Shown here: piece by piece, positions 6,986 to 15,071 of the stretch
Layout: every line of letters begins with the position of its first letter
Position numbering within the stretch: position 1 is the stretch's first letter
Source of the DNA: JAMOBE01 sp039908285
GTDB lineage: Bacteria > Pseudomonadota > Alphaproteobacteria > Rhodospirillales > Rhodospirillaceae
Length of the DNA stretch: 23,719 nucleotides
Direction of reading: 5' to 3'
NCBI GenBank assembly: GCA_039908285.1
Contig: JAMOBE010000080.1
Location: 1 to 23,719, forward strand
Notes under the pieces: generated by a model
What the model was told of the DNA's origin: nothing
The model's database searches: none
The model's input: only the letters and a program-made list of their open reading frames with translations
Translations under genes and position numbers: made by a program

Positions 6986-9424
6986 CTAGAACTGCCGCAG
7001 CAATCGGTTCAGGTAGTCCAGTTCGGCCGGCGGGCGCCCTGGCTCGGCGGCGCGGCGGCGCAGTTCGTCCAGGATTTCCCGGGCACTGCGGGTTTCGGGC
7101 TGGGTCGGGATGACGACGGAGCCGTCGTCCGCCGCACTGCCGCGGCCCAGGGGATCGGTGCCCGGGTCGGCGCCGGGGAACAGTGCCGGCCCGCCGCCTC
7201 CGGCCATCAGCCGTTCCATCATCTGGCGCAGCGCCGCCCGGCTGCCCTCCTTCAGGTCGCCGAGGGCCCGGCTCTGGGCCTCGGCGGCCTTGGCCGCGTC
7301 CCCCGCCGTCAGCTTTTCCGCCGCCTCGCGCATGGCGATTTCCGCCCGGCCCAGGTTGTCGGGAAGGGCACCGCCGCTCGTTTCGGCCAGCTTCTCCATC
7401 ATGGCGGCCAGGTCCCGCCGCAGGGCGTCCTGGTCCCTGGCGCTGGCTCTCAGCCGCTCGCGGTCCACGGTGCGGCGGGTCTCCCGGCTCTGGCGAAAGG
7501 TCTGGTCGAGGAGCCCCTGCTGGCGGTCGATCAGCTCCTTCAGGCCATCCATGAGCGCGCGCACCTCCCGCATCGCCTCCTGCATCTGGTCGGGCAGACG
7601 GGCACTGCGCAGAACCTGCATCATCTGCTGCATCTCGCCCAGCATCCGGCGCGCGGCCTCGCGTGATCCCGCCCGCGCCAGGTCACGCATCCGCTCCAGC
7701 ATCGCCGTGAGGGCGTCGGCGCGCAGCATCTGTCCGGGGGGGATCGGCAGCCGCCCCTCCATCTTGCCGAGGCGGCGGGCCATGGCGGCGAGGTACTGCT
7801 CCATGGCCTCGCGATAGCCCTCGATCAGCCGCTCCAGCTCCGCCGCTCCGGTGTCGCCGCGCGAAAGAGCCTCGGACAGGGCTTTCCCGGCGTCGTCCAG
7901 CAGGCGCTCGGCGATGGCCGTCTCCCCGTCCTCGAGCCGCAGCGCCGTCTGCCAGAGGATGTCCCGCACCGACCCGATCCCGGTCCCATCGCGCCCATTT
8001 GCCTCGAGATCGCCGCCGATGCGGTTGCGCGCCGTCCGTAGCGCCAGATGAACGACGATGTCGTGGTTGAAGGCGGCCCGATCCAGGGCGATGGCATCGA
8101 GGGCGGCGATCACCTGGCCCAGCTTTTCCGGCTCGTTCAGCAGGATCCTGCGTTGCTGGACGATGGCCTGGGCGACGGGGTGGGTGAAGACCCGCTCGGG
8201 CAGGGTCACTTCGGCCGGGGCGCCGACGCCGGTCTGCCCCCTGTCGTCGCGGGCGAACGGCCGCAGGACCACCGGCAGCCCGGCCCACGGGTGGGCGGTC
8301 AGGTCCAGCAGGCCGATGGCGTGGGCCACCTTCGGCCGGCTGCCCGGCAGGGGCAAAGGCAGCTCGGACACGGTCCCACCCGACTGCCCCCCTTCCCGCT
8401 CCATCAGCGCGCCGACCGCGGCCAGACCATGGTCGTCCGCCGCCTGGTACTCGAGCCGCAGCCGCCAGCGGCCCATGTCCGCCGGCGGGGTGGCGAAGGC
8501 GATGGTGGGCGACGCATCTCCCACCACCGTGATGCCCCAGCGCGCCAGGGTGTTCCCATCCCGCTCCACGGCAAGGCTGCCGTCTCCGCCGCCGTCGATG
8601 GCCGTCTCCAGGCGATAACTGCCGTCTCCCAGCACGCCGAAGGGCGTGACCCGGCCGTCCACCACCAGCGTCGGCACCCCACCGTGCCGGCCATGGACCA
8701 GGGCCAGCACGGCACTGCCCACCGGGATGGAGACGGCCGCGTCGGTGGGATGGATGCCGGACCGCGCGACGTCCGCCTCCAGCACGATGGGACGCAGCCC
8801 CGTGTAATCGGGAGGCGTGATCCACAGCCGCACCGACGACGCCGTCGCGACCGACGCCGCCCAGGCAGGGTGGAGGGCGCGGGACAGCCGCTCGGGCACA
8901 TGGCCCCAGGCGGCGGCGAGGCCGATCACCAGCAGCAGCACCGGCACCGCCCGCAGGCCAAGGGGATCCAGCGCCGCTACCCCGGGAGCGGGCGGATCCA
9001 CCCGCAGCCGACGGGCCTCGTCCTCCATGCGGATCAGGTGAGCCCGCCACAGCGCGCGGGACTCGGCCGAGTCTCCGCCGGCGGCCAGCCGGTCGTCGAG
9101 GGCGCTCACCGGCCGATGGAGCTGCCCTCCCCCCTGCTCCAGCCGCCGGACGGCATCGGCGCGGGTGGGCAGCCTCATTCCCCACCAGCCCCATCCCAAC
9201 AGGCCGAGGAACACGAGGGCGAACCCCGCCAGCACCGCCGCATGGGCCTCCCCCGACAGCCGGGGCAAACCATCCAGCAGGGCGACGGCGCCGAAGACGC
9301 CCCCCAGACTGACGGCCGCCCACGAGGCCCGCCAGACACGCTCCCACGCCAGCACCGCCCACGCCCGGCGCAACCCGGTCTGCAGCCAGGGACGAGGGTC
9401 GTCGAAGGGAGGGATGAAGGTCAC
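6986..9424 (-). CDS. TIGR02302/DUF4175 family large membrane protein
   Basis: The 812-residue protein has three hydrophobic segments near the N terminus (about 33-51, 62-83 and 158-175), a large beta-rich middle presumably in the periplasm (about 180-420), and a long charged helical, probably coiled-coil, C-terminal part (about 450-740) rich in Arg, Glu, Met and Gln. This architecture and the alphaproteobacterial place beside lysA and argH match the TIGR02302 (DUF4175) family. The function of the family is not established; an envelope role is plausible from topology. The start is a GTG at 9424 with GGAGAG about 12 bases upstream, 41 bp after lysA. The protein ends in LNRLLRQF. Confidence 0.88.
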   Translation of the reverse strand: MTFIPPFDDPRPWLQTGLRRAWAVLAWERVWRASWAAVSLGGVFGAVALLDGLPRLSGEAHAAVLAGFALVFLGLLGWGWWGMRLPTRADAVRRLEQGGGQLHRPVSALDDRLAAGGDSAESRALWRAHLIRMEDEARRLRVDPPAPGVAALDPLGLRAVPVLLLVIGLAAAWGHVPERLSRALHPAWAASVATASSVRLWITPPDYTGLRPIVLEADVARSGIHPTDAAVSIPVGSAVLALVHGRHGGVPTLVVDGRVTPFGVLGDGSYRLETAIDGGGDGSLAVERDGNTLARWGITVVGDASPTIAFATPPADMGRWRLRLEYQAADDHGLAAVGALMEREGGQSGGTVSELPLPLPGSRPKVAHAIGLLDLTAHPWAGLPVVLRPFARDDRGQTGVGAPAEVTLPERVFTHPVAQAIVQQRRILLNEPEKLGQVIAALDAIALDRAAFNHDIVVHLALRTARNRIGGDLEANGRDGTGIGSVRDILWQTALRLEDGETAIAERLLDDAGKALSEALSRGDTGAAELERLIEGYREAMEQYLAAMARRLGKMEGRLPIPPGQMLRADALTAMLERMRDLARAGSREAARRMLGEMQQMMQVLRSARLPDQMQEAMREVRALMDGLKELIDRQQGLLDQTFRQSRETRRTVDRERLRASARDQDALRRDLAAMMEKLAETSGGALPDNLGRAEIAMREAAEKLTAGDAAKAAEAQSRALGDLKEGSRAALRQMMERLMAGGGGPALFPGADPGTDPLGRGSAADDGSVVIPTQPETRSAREILDELRRRAAEPGRPPAELDYLNRLLRQF

Positions 9425-9465
9425 GGTCGTGGCAACTCTCCGGGCGCGGACGGCTTCTTCTTGTC

Positions 9466-10752
9466 CTATATGGCGTCCGTTCCGCCCCCCAGCCAGTCGG
9501 GCAGACTTTCGAACGCCAGCATGTCCCGATAGGTCTGCCGGCGGCGGACCACGGCGAAGGCATCGCCCTTCACCAGCACCTCGGGCACCAGCGGCCGGGC
9601 ATTGTAGGTGGAGGCCATCGCCGCTCCATAGGCGCCGGCGGTGGCCACCACCAGCAGGTCGCCGGGCTCGACCGGCGGCAACAGTCGGTCCCGGCCGAAG
9701 GTATCACTCGACTCGCATACCGGTCCCACCACGTCCACCCGCCGCGGCCGGGTCCGCGGCGGCGGCTCGGTCACCGGCAGAATGTCGTGCCAGGCGTCAT
9801 ACATGGCCGGGCGGACCAGATCGTTCATCGCCGCATCGACGATGATGAACGTGCGGGTCGCCGCCTCCTTGACGTAGGTGACGCCGGTCACCAGCACGCC
9901 GGCGTTGGCGACGAGGAGCCGCCCGGGCTCCAGCAGGATCCGGCAGCCGAGATTGCCCAGGGTCTCGTTGATCACCGCGGCGTAGCGGGCGGGAGTCGGC
10001 GGCAGCGCCTCGTCCCGGTCGTAGGGCACGCCGAGGCCACCGCCCACATCCACCCGGTCGATGAAAATTCCGTCGGCCCTCAGCATCACCACCAGGTCGC
10101 GAACCCGCAGGAAGGCGTCACGGAAGGGGGCGAGGTCGGTGAGCTGGCTGCCGATGTGGACCGCGACCCCCGCGACCGCGATGTTGGGCAGCGCCGCCGC
10201 CCGGTGGAATACATGGTGAGCACGGGTCCACTCGATGCCGAACTTGTTCTCCTTGAGGCCGGTGGTGATCTTGCCGTGGGTGCCGGCGTCGATGTCGGGA
10301 TTGACGCGGATGGCCACGGGCGCCACCACGCCAAGCTCGCCGGCGATGGCGTTCAACTGCTCCAGTTCCGGCTCGGACTCCACGTTGACCTGGAGGATAC
10401 CCACCTCCAGGGCCAGCCGATGCTCGGCCCGGGTCTTGCCGACGCCGGAAAAGACGATGCGGTCGGCCGGCACGCCCGCCATCATGGCCAGACGCAACTC
10501 ACCCTCCGACACCACGTCCGCACCGGCCCCAAGGCCGGCCAGCGTGCGCACCACGGCGACGTTGGCGTTGGCCTTCATGGCGTAGTGGATGCTGGCGTTC
10601 ATCCCCTCCAGGGCACAGGCGAAGACCGAGTAGTGGCGCTCCAGAGTCGCCGTCGAGTAGCAGTAGAACGGCGTCCCCACCGCCCGGGCGATGCGATCGA
10701 GCGGCACGTCCTCGGCATGCAGGACGCCATTCCGGTAGTGAAAGTGGTTCAT
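9466..10752 (-). CDS. lysA: Diaminopimelate decarboxylase LysA
   Basis: The 428-residue fold-type III PLP enzyme decarboxylates meso-diaminopimelate to L-lysine, the last step of lysine synthesis. Lys60 in HYAMKANAN is the PLP-binding lysine. Also present are His199 in VAVHIGSQL, the glycine loop VDVGGGLG near 235-241 that holds the PLP phosphate, EPGR at 275-278, and Cys346 in GPVCESSD, contributed across the dimer interface. Length and motif order are those of the bacterial enzyme. The ATG at 10752 is preceded by GGGTGAG. It lies downstream of a repeat-filled spacer after the LptM-like gene. Confidence 0.97.
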   Translation of the reverse strand: MNHFHYRNGVLHAEDVPLDRIARAVGTPFYCYSTATLERHYSVFACALEGMNASIHYAMKANANVAVVRTLAGLGAGADVVSEGELRLAMMAGVPADRIVFSGVGKTRAEHRLALEVGILQVNVESEPELEQLNAIAGELGVVAPVAIRVNPDIDAGTHGKITTGLKENKFGIEWTRAHHVFHRAAALPNIAVAGVAVHIGSQLTDLAPFRDAFLRVRDLVVMLRADGIFIDRVDVGGGLGVPYDRDEALPPTPARYAAVINETLGNLGCRILLEPGRLLVANAGVLVTGVTYVKEAATRTFIIVDAAMNDLVRPAMYDAWHDILPVTEPPPRTRPRRVDVVGPVCESSDTFGRDRLLPPVEPGDLLVVATAGAYGAAMASTYNARPLVPEVLVKGDAFAVVRRRQTYRDMLAFESLPDWLGGGTDAI

Positions 10753-10761
10753 GGACTCACC

Positions 10762-10895
10762 CCCACTCCCACTCCCACTCCCTCTCCCCCTCGAGGGGGA
10801 GAGGGCCGGGGTGAGGGGGTGGGGCAGCCGGCATCATTCCGGGGGCTTCTCTCCCCCCTCACCCAACCCTCTCCCCCCGAAGGGGGGGGAGAGGG
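10762..10895. repeat. Two REP-like C/G palindromes plus a CCCACT hexamer repeat
   Basis: The 175-bp gap between lysA and the LptM-like gene holds three perfect CCCACT hexamers (10762-10779), abutting a perfect 26-bp palindrome with CCCTCTCCCCCTC and its complement (10780-10805). A second near-identical stem-loop is at 10867-10895 (CCCTCTCCCCCC, short loop, then G8 and AGAGGG). Flanking GGGGTGAGGG (10809-10818) and CCCCTCACCC (10855-10864) are also mutually complementary. This CTCTCCCCC/GGGGGAGAG pair is typical of dispersed intergenic REP-like elements in proteobacteria. In the lysA leader it would form very stable RNA stems that could attenuate or stabilise the transcript. Confidence 0.9.
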
Positions 10896-10927
10896 CTCAT
10901 GCCGTTCATGGTGCATTTTTCAGCCTC

Positions 10928-11062
10928 TCACTGCCTCGGATACTTGCCGGGATAGGGACTGTCGGGCGGCGCCTCAGGCGAGCCCCGCTTGCCACAGGCG
11001 GCGATGGACAGGGACAGGGACAGCGTCAGCCCCAGCAGCAATACCAGCAGTCTCCGCGCCAT
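10928..11062 (-). CDS. lptM: Small LptM-like lipoprotein
   Basis: A 44-residue protein between argH and lysA that is short enough to be missed by length cut-offs. It has a positively charged start (MARR), a leucine-rich signal segment (about 5-20) and a lipobox ending SIAAC, with the lipidated Cys at residue 23, followed by GKRGSPEAPP and a proline-rich tail. The C-G-K-R/K-G pattern after the lipobox, the size and the location beside lysA fit the LptM (YifL) family, which in E. coli helps mature the LptD-LptE lipopolysaccharide translocon by assisting LptD disulfide formation. The ATG at 11062 has GGGAGG 6 bases upstream. It follows argH by 29 bp. Confidence 0.85.
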   Translation of the reverse strand: MARRLLVLLLGLTLSLSLSIAACGKRGSPEAPPDSPYPGKYPRQ

Positions 11063-11091
11063 CGCCGTCCTCCCTCACGTCTTTTCGTCGT

Positions 11092-12534
11092 CTACGACCA
11101 GCGTCGGCGCGCCTCGGCCACGGCCGCGGCGACGAGGTCCGGAGCCGTCCCTCCGTAACTGGTGCGGCTGCGCACCGACTGGTCCAGCCCCAGCACGTCG
11201 AACACCTCGGGCGTGATGCCGGGCTCGACGGTCCGCATGTCGGCCAGAGTCAGGGCTTCGAGGCCGGCTCCCCGCTCCTCGGCCAGCTTCACCAGGCGAC
11301 CGGTGACATGGTGAGCCTGGCGGAACGGCATACCCAGCACCCGCACCAGCCAGTCGGCCAGGTCGGTGGCGGTGATGAAGCCCGCCCCCGCCGCCTGACG
11401 CAGGACCGGCACGTTGACGGTCATGTCGGTCACCATCCCGGTCATGGCGGCAAGGCACAGGCCCAGCGTGTCGGCGGCCTCGAACACCGGCTCCTTGTCC
11501 TCCTGCATGTCCTTGGAATAGGCGAGCGGCAGTCCCTTCATCGCCACCAGCAGGGCGGTGAGATCGCCGATCACCCGGCCGGTCTTGGCGCGGGTCAGTT
11601 CGGCGGCGTCGGGATTGCGCTTCTGCGGCATGATGGAGCTGCCGGTGGTGAAGGCATCCGACAGGGTGATGAAGCGGAACTGGGCCGACGTCCACACCAC
11701 CATCTCCTCGGCCAGCCGCGACAGGTGCACGGCGCAGATGGCGGCCGTCGCCAGGAACTCCAGCGCGAAGTCGCGATCGGACACCGCGTCCAGCGAGTTG
11801 GCGCACGGCCGGTCGAAGCCGAGGGCCGCCGCGGTCATGTGACGGTCGATGGGAAAGGAGGTCCCGGCCAGGGCCGCCGCTCCCAGCGGACACTCGTTCA
11901 GCCGGCGGCGGCAGTCGGCGACCCGACCGCGGTCACGGCCGGCCATCTCCACATAGGCCAGCAGGTGATGGCCGAAGGTCACCGGCTGGGCCGACTGCAG
12001 ATGGGTGAAGCCCGGCATCACCGAGCCGGCATGGCGCCCGGCCTGATCGAGGAGCGCCTGCTGGAACCCCGACAGGGCCCGGTCCAGGTCGTCCAGGGCG
12101 TCGCGCACCCACAGGCGGAAGTCGGTCGCCACCTGGTCGTTGCGGGATCGCGCAGTGTGCAGCCGGCCGGCGGCGGGTCCGACGATCTCGGCCAGTCGCG
12201 CCTCCACGTTCATGTGGATGTCTTCGAGGTCGGTGCGGAAGACGAAGCGTCCCTCCTCGATTTCCCGGCGGATTTGGTCTAGACCTGCGGCGATGGCCAC
12301 GCCATCCTCGGGCGACAGCACGCCGCAACGGACCAGCATGGCCGCATGGGCCTCCGATCCGCGGATGTCCTGGGCGTAGAGACGCCGATCGAAGACGATG
12401 GAGGCGTTGATGCGCTCCATGATCTCCGCCGGTCCGGTGGCGAAACGGCCTCCCCACATGGCGCTGGCCCGGAGGCTTGCGGAGGGCTTATCCGGGGAGT
12501 TGGGCTGAGTGGTGCTGCTGGGGGGAACGGTCAT
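11092..12534 (-). CDS. argH: Argininosuccinate lyase ArgH
   Basis: The 480-residue enzyme of the fumarase/aspartase superfamily cleaves argininosuccinate to arginine and fumarate, the last step of arginine synthesis. The family signature GSSIMPQKRNPD is at 298-309 with the catalytic Ser in the SS pair, and THLQ with His178 is the other active-site loop. HTARSRNDQV near 126-135 and the N-terminal MWGGRF are also typical. I chose the ATG at 12534, which adds a 25-residue low-complexity leader before MWGGRF; the Met at 12459 is the alternative, and neither has a clear Shine-Dalgarno. A further in-frame extension to 12630 reads through a 15-bp tandem repeat and is unlikely. Confidence 0.95.
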   Translation of the reverse strand: MTVPPSSTTQPNSPDKPSASLRASAMWGGRFATGPAEIMERINASIVFDRRLYAQDIRGSEAHAAMLVRCGVLSPEDGVAIAAGLDQIRREIEEGRFVFRTDLEDIHMNVEARLAEIVGPAAGRLHTARSRNDQVATDFRLWVRDALDDLDRALSGFQQALLDQAGRHAGSVMPGFTHLQSAQPVTFGHHLLAYVEMAGRDRGRVADCRRRLNECPLGAAALAGTSFPIDRHMTAAALGFDRPCANSLDAVSDRDFALEFLATAAICAVHLSRLAEEMVVWTSAQFRFITLSDAFTTGSSIMPQKRNPDAAELTRAKTGRVIGDLTALLVAMKGLPLAYSKDMQEDKEPVFEAADTLGLCLAAMTGMVTDMTVNVPVLRQAAGAGFITATDLADWLVRVLGMPFRQAHHVTGRLVKLAEERGAGLEALTLADMRTVEPGITPEVFDVLGLDQSVRSRTSYGGTAPDLVAAAVAEARRRWS

Positions 12535-12565
12535 GACGGGGCTGCGGAGTCCAGTGTTGGCAAGC

Positions 12566-12610
12566 GGAACGGGGTATGGCGGAACAGGGTATGGCGGAAC
12601 GGGGTATGGC
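12566..12610. repeat. 15-bp tandem repeat (3 copies) carrying tlpA start codons
   Basis: Three units of GGAAC(G/A)GGGTATGGC (12566-12580, 12581-12595, 12596-12610) sit between the divergent argH and tlpA-like genes. Each contains a GGGG/AGGG followed by ATG, and because 15 is a multiple of three all three ATGs are in the tlpA frame. The same units stay open on the minus strand ahead of argH. The array occupies the space where both promoters or leaders must lie. Confidence 0.92.
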
Positions 12611-12611
12611 A

Positions 12612-13253
12612 ATGCGTAGCCGCCTGACACTGGCCGTTCTTGCGGTCGTCACCGGTGCGGCGATTGCCGGAATAGCATCGTGGCGGGGGGAGAGGCAAGA
12701 GCCGCTCGCGCCAAAGCCGCCGGCCGTCGGCATCGGTAGTGGGAGTGGGAGTGGGCGGGTCGCCGGTCCGGGCCGCCTCGACGCGCTTCAGGTCCTGGAG
12801 CGGCGGGTGACTGCTCCCGACGTTCCCTTCCTCGACGGCAGCGGCGCCGAGGTCCGTCTCTCGGACTTCAAGGGCCGGGGCGTGGTGCTGAACCTCTGGG
12901 CCACCTGGTGCCCACCGTGTATCCGGGAGTTGCCCTCCCTCGACCGCCTGAGCGCCGCCCTGGCCGGCTCCGGCATCGAGGTGGTCACGGTCTCGGAGGA
13001 TCGCTCCGCCGAGACCGTCCGCCGCTTTCTCGATGGCCGGGGCTTCACCCACCTTTCGGCCCACCTGGACGAGCGCGGCCGGCTCAGCCGGGCGCTGAAC
13101 GCCGACGGCATCCCCACCACCTTCCTCATCGACGCCAGGGGCCGCATCGCCGCCCGGCTCGAAGGCCCGGCGGAGTGGGACTCGCCGGCCATGATGGAGA
13201 GGCTGCGCGCCCTGGTGGGACCTTCGGGACGGGAGCCGGGATCGAGTCTCTGA
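12612..13253 (+). CDS. TlpA-like membrane-anchored thioredoxin (TlpA/ResA family)
   Basis: The 213-residue protein has an N-terminal signal anchor (about 5-22), a Gly/Ser/Pro-rich linker with a GSGSGSG run, and a thioredoxin domain from about 60. The redox motif WCPPC is at 99-103 within NLWATWCPPC, and the cis-Pro is in GIPTTFLID. TlpA/ResA proteins face the periplasm and reduce disulfides, for example in cytochrome maturation or copper-chaperone reduction. In-frame ATGs at 12576, 12591, 12606 and 12612 are all possible starts; I chose 12612 because it leaves a proper charged n-region (MRSR) and has GGGG about 8 bases upstream. Its 3' two-thirds is overlapped antisense by the GT61 frame. Confidence 0.88.
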   Translation: MRSRLTLAVLAVVTGAAIAGIASWRGERQEPLAPKPPAVGIGSGSGSGRVAGPGRLDALQVLERRVTAPDVPFLDGSGAEVRLSDFKGRGVVLNLWATWCPPCIRELPSLDRLSAALAGSGIEVVTVSEDRSAETVRRFLDGRGFTHLSAHLDERGRLSRALNADGIPTTFLIDARGRIAARLEGPAEWDSPAMMERLRALVGPSGREPGSSL

Positions 13254-14962
13254 ACAGGGCAATCGCTTAATGCGGTTTCCGCCAATAGCTCGACGAGCGT
13301 CGCTTCCAGTGCGGCGATGTCGACGTTGAAAGGGGCGTCAAACCTCTCCAGCACGTCTTCGATCAGGCTTGAGCGGGGGTCAACGTAGGGGCCCGAGACA
13401 ATTCTCCAGCGGCCGGTCAATGGTACGGTCTGGGGGATGAGGCGGCTGCTTACCCAGTTCGTTTCATGAATGATGGGATTGATGAGATCGATCCAGGCCG
13501 CATCTTCCCTCAGGAAAATGTTGTTGGTGATCGTGCCTCCGTAGGGACAGACGACGATGTCGCAGTTGGCCACAAGGTCCATGGTCTGGGCGACCGACAA
13601 CGTGTCCGCCGGCAACGTCACGAAACCAAATCGGTCGAGACAGGCCACCACCTCGGCCTCGTTGTCGACCCGGTGGGAACGGGGATGATAGTTCCGCCGC
13701 GTGAAATAGATCCGTCGCGGTCGACTCGTGGCCGCCCCGCGAAACCGGGGTGTCAGGGTCTCCCGCAGCCAGGCATGGACAACCGGGAACGGCACGAACG
13801 ATGGCAGGCTGGCATGGCTCAGGCGTATCAGATGGGGAATGTCGTCCGTGAGACGTGGGCGGAGCATGACCATCCGGTCCCGTGGAATGCCGAGAAGGTC
13901 CAAAGTCTCGTACTGATACGGCCGGAGGTCGTAGCAGACGATGGGCAGTCCGGCCGTCTCGGGGCAATGCTCCAGCAGCATCAGCTTCGCGTAGACATCA
14001 CTGAGCCAGTGACCGTAGTTGGTGCGGGAATTCAGGAAAATGCAGGGCTCGAGCACGTCGATGGTCTCGAGTCGTGGACGAGGCAGACTGACTATGGCCA
14101 CCTTCAGATCATCGGACCGATAGAGAAACGGCCATGTCTCGGCGTGACGGACAAAGGCGTTGTCATTGAGAATCCGCCGGCGGCCTGAAAAGTAATGATA
14201 CGAGTCGTCATCGTTGAGATAACGAAAATGCAGCACCTCCACGTCCGCATCGTGGGCGATGGATACGGGCAGGCGCGCCGTTTTCATGAGACGATACAGC
14301 GTGTCGTGCATGTGCGGGGGCGCGACATCGATCAATGTCGGAGAAACCGGCGTAAAGGGCATGCACCAGCTCTGCCAGTCCGGTGAAGCGGACTGGTACC
14401 AGTCGCTGAGGTCCTGGATTTCAACCTCGAAGGTGTCGAAGGCCTCGGGAGGTAGATCGGGAAAACGCGCCTGATTGGCTTCGTTGACGAAATTTTCGAA
14501 CTGGGGCGATCCCTTCGACTGTCTCAGGCGCTCCTTCGTGGCCCAGGATAGCCACTCCGAGGGACGGACATCGTTGGGCAACAACCGCCTGGCCCGTTCC
14601 AGCGGTCCCCTGGCATCGTCGGGGCGCCATTGCATCATCAGGCAAAAGCCAAGCCAAAGATGGCTCTCGCCATGGCCGGGCAGGATGACCAGTGTCCGAC
14701 GATAGGCCTCCTCGGCCAGTTCCCAGCGTTTCAGGTGACACAGGACCGTGGCATGATTGAACATGGCTGCCGCGTTGTCGGGCTGGAACAGCGTCGCCCG
14801 CAGAAAGCAGGCGGCTGCTTTTTCAAGCTGTTCATCCGCAAACGCGACGACACCCTCCCTGAAGTGGTTCAGGAACAGGGAACGGCGCACGCCATCCACC
14901 CCCGTCCCAGACTCACCCCCGACCGGAACCAGGTCCGGCGCCGAATGCCCGTCGCCTACCAT
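12788..14962 (-). CDS. TPR-containing GT61 family (DUF563) glycosyltransferase with antisense read-through tail
   Basis: The N-terminal part (about 30-130) has TPR-like repeats (FLNHFREGVVAFADEQLEKA and AEEAYRRTLVILPGH). The part from about 240 to 555 fits GT61/DUF563 glycosyltransferases, with CIFLNSRTNYGHWLSD, RIYFTRRNYHPRSHR and CPYGGTITNNIFL. Such enzymes add sugars to surface polysaccharides or glycoproteins; the substrate is unknown. No signal peptide is seen, so it is probably cytoplasmic. The plausible protein ends near residue 564 (about 13271). Beyond that the frame continues 160 residues antisense to the tlpA-like gene, with the Arg/Ser/Pro composition of a non-coding shadow. Removing one T from GCATTAAG at 13266-13273 would restore a TAA stop. 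I chose the ATG at 14962; a TTG at 14980 is the alternative. Confidence 0.75.
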   Translation of the reverse strand: MVGDGHSAPDLVPVGGESGTGVDGVRRSLFLNHFREGVVAFADEQLEKAAACFLRATLFQPDNAAAMFNHATVLCHLKRWELAEEAYRRTLVILPGHGESHLWLGFCLMMQWRPDDARGPLERARRLLPNDVRPSEWLSWATKERLRQSKGSPQFENFVNEANQARFPDLPPEAFDTFEVEIQDLSDWYQSASPDWQSWCMPFTPVSPTLIDVAPPHMHDTLYRLMKTARLPVSIAHDADVEVLHFRYLNDDDSYHYFSGRRRILNDNAFVRHAETWPFLYRSDDLKVAIVSLPRPRLETIDVLEPCIFLNSRTNYGHWLSDVYAKLMLLEHCPETAGLPIVCYDLRPYQYETLDLLGIPRDRMVMLRPRLTDDIPHLIRLSHASLPSFVPFPVVHAWLRETLTPRFRGAATSRPRRIYFTRRNYHPRSHRVDNEAEVVACLDRFGFVTLPADTLSVAQTMDLVANCDIVVCPYGGTITNNIFLREDAAWIDLINPIIHETNWVSSRLIPQTVPLTGRWRIVSGPYVDPRSSLIEDVLERFDAPFNVDIAALEATLVELLAETALSDCPVQRLDPGSRPEGPTRARSLSIMAGESHSAGPSSRAAMRPLASMRKVVGMPSAFSARLSRPRSSRWAERWVKPRPSRKRRTVSAERSSETVTTSMPEPARAALRRSREGNSRIHGGHQVAQRFSTTPRPLKSERRTSAPLPSRKGTSGAVTRRSRT

Positions 14963-15048
14963 ATCCACGCCACCAAGCAACCGCCCGCGTGGGACCCTAA
15001 CAGCGGAACACCAGGATGTGAAGCCGCGAACTCCGTTGATGGAAGCAA

Positions 15049-15071
15049 GGCAATCGGTTCACCCGATTGCC
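15049..15071 (-). terminator. Hairpin at the stop codon of the orphan 100-codon frame
   Basis: GGCAATCGG (15049-15057) and CCGATTGCC (15063-15071) are perfect 9-bp arms around a 5-base loop that holds the TGA stop of the minus-strand frame at 15059-15361. On the minus strand the stem is followed by TTGCTTCC, only weakly T-rich, so it is a possible but not typical terminator. It lies upstream of the GT61 gene. Confidence 0.4.

Noticed and set aside
9787..12282. Long plus-strand open frame opposite lysA and argH
   Set aside because: It spans two well-defined enzymes and their spacer on the other strand; shadow composition.
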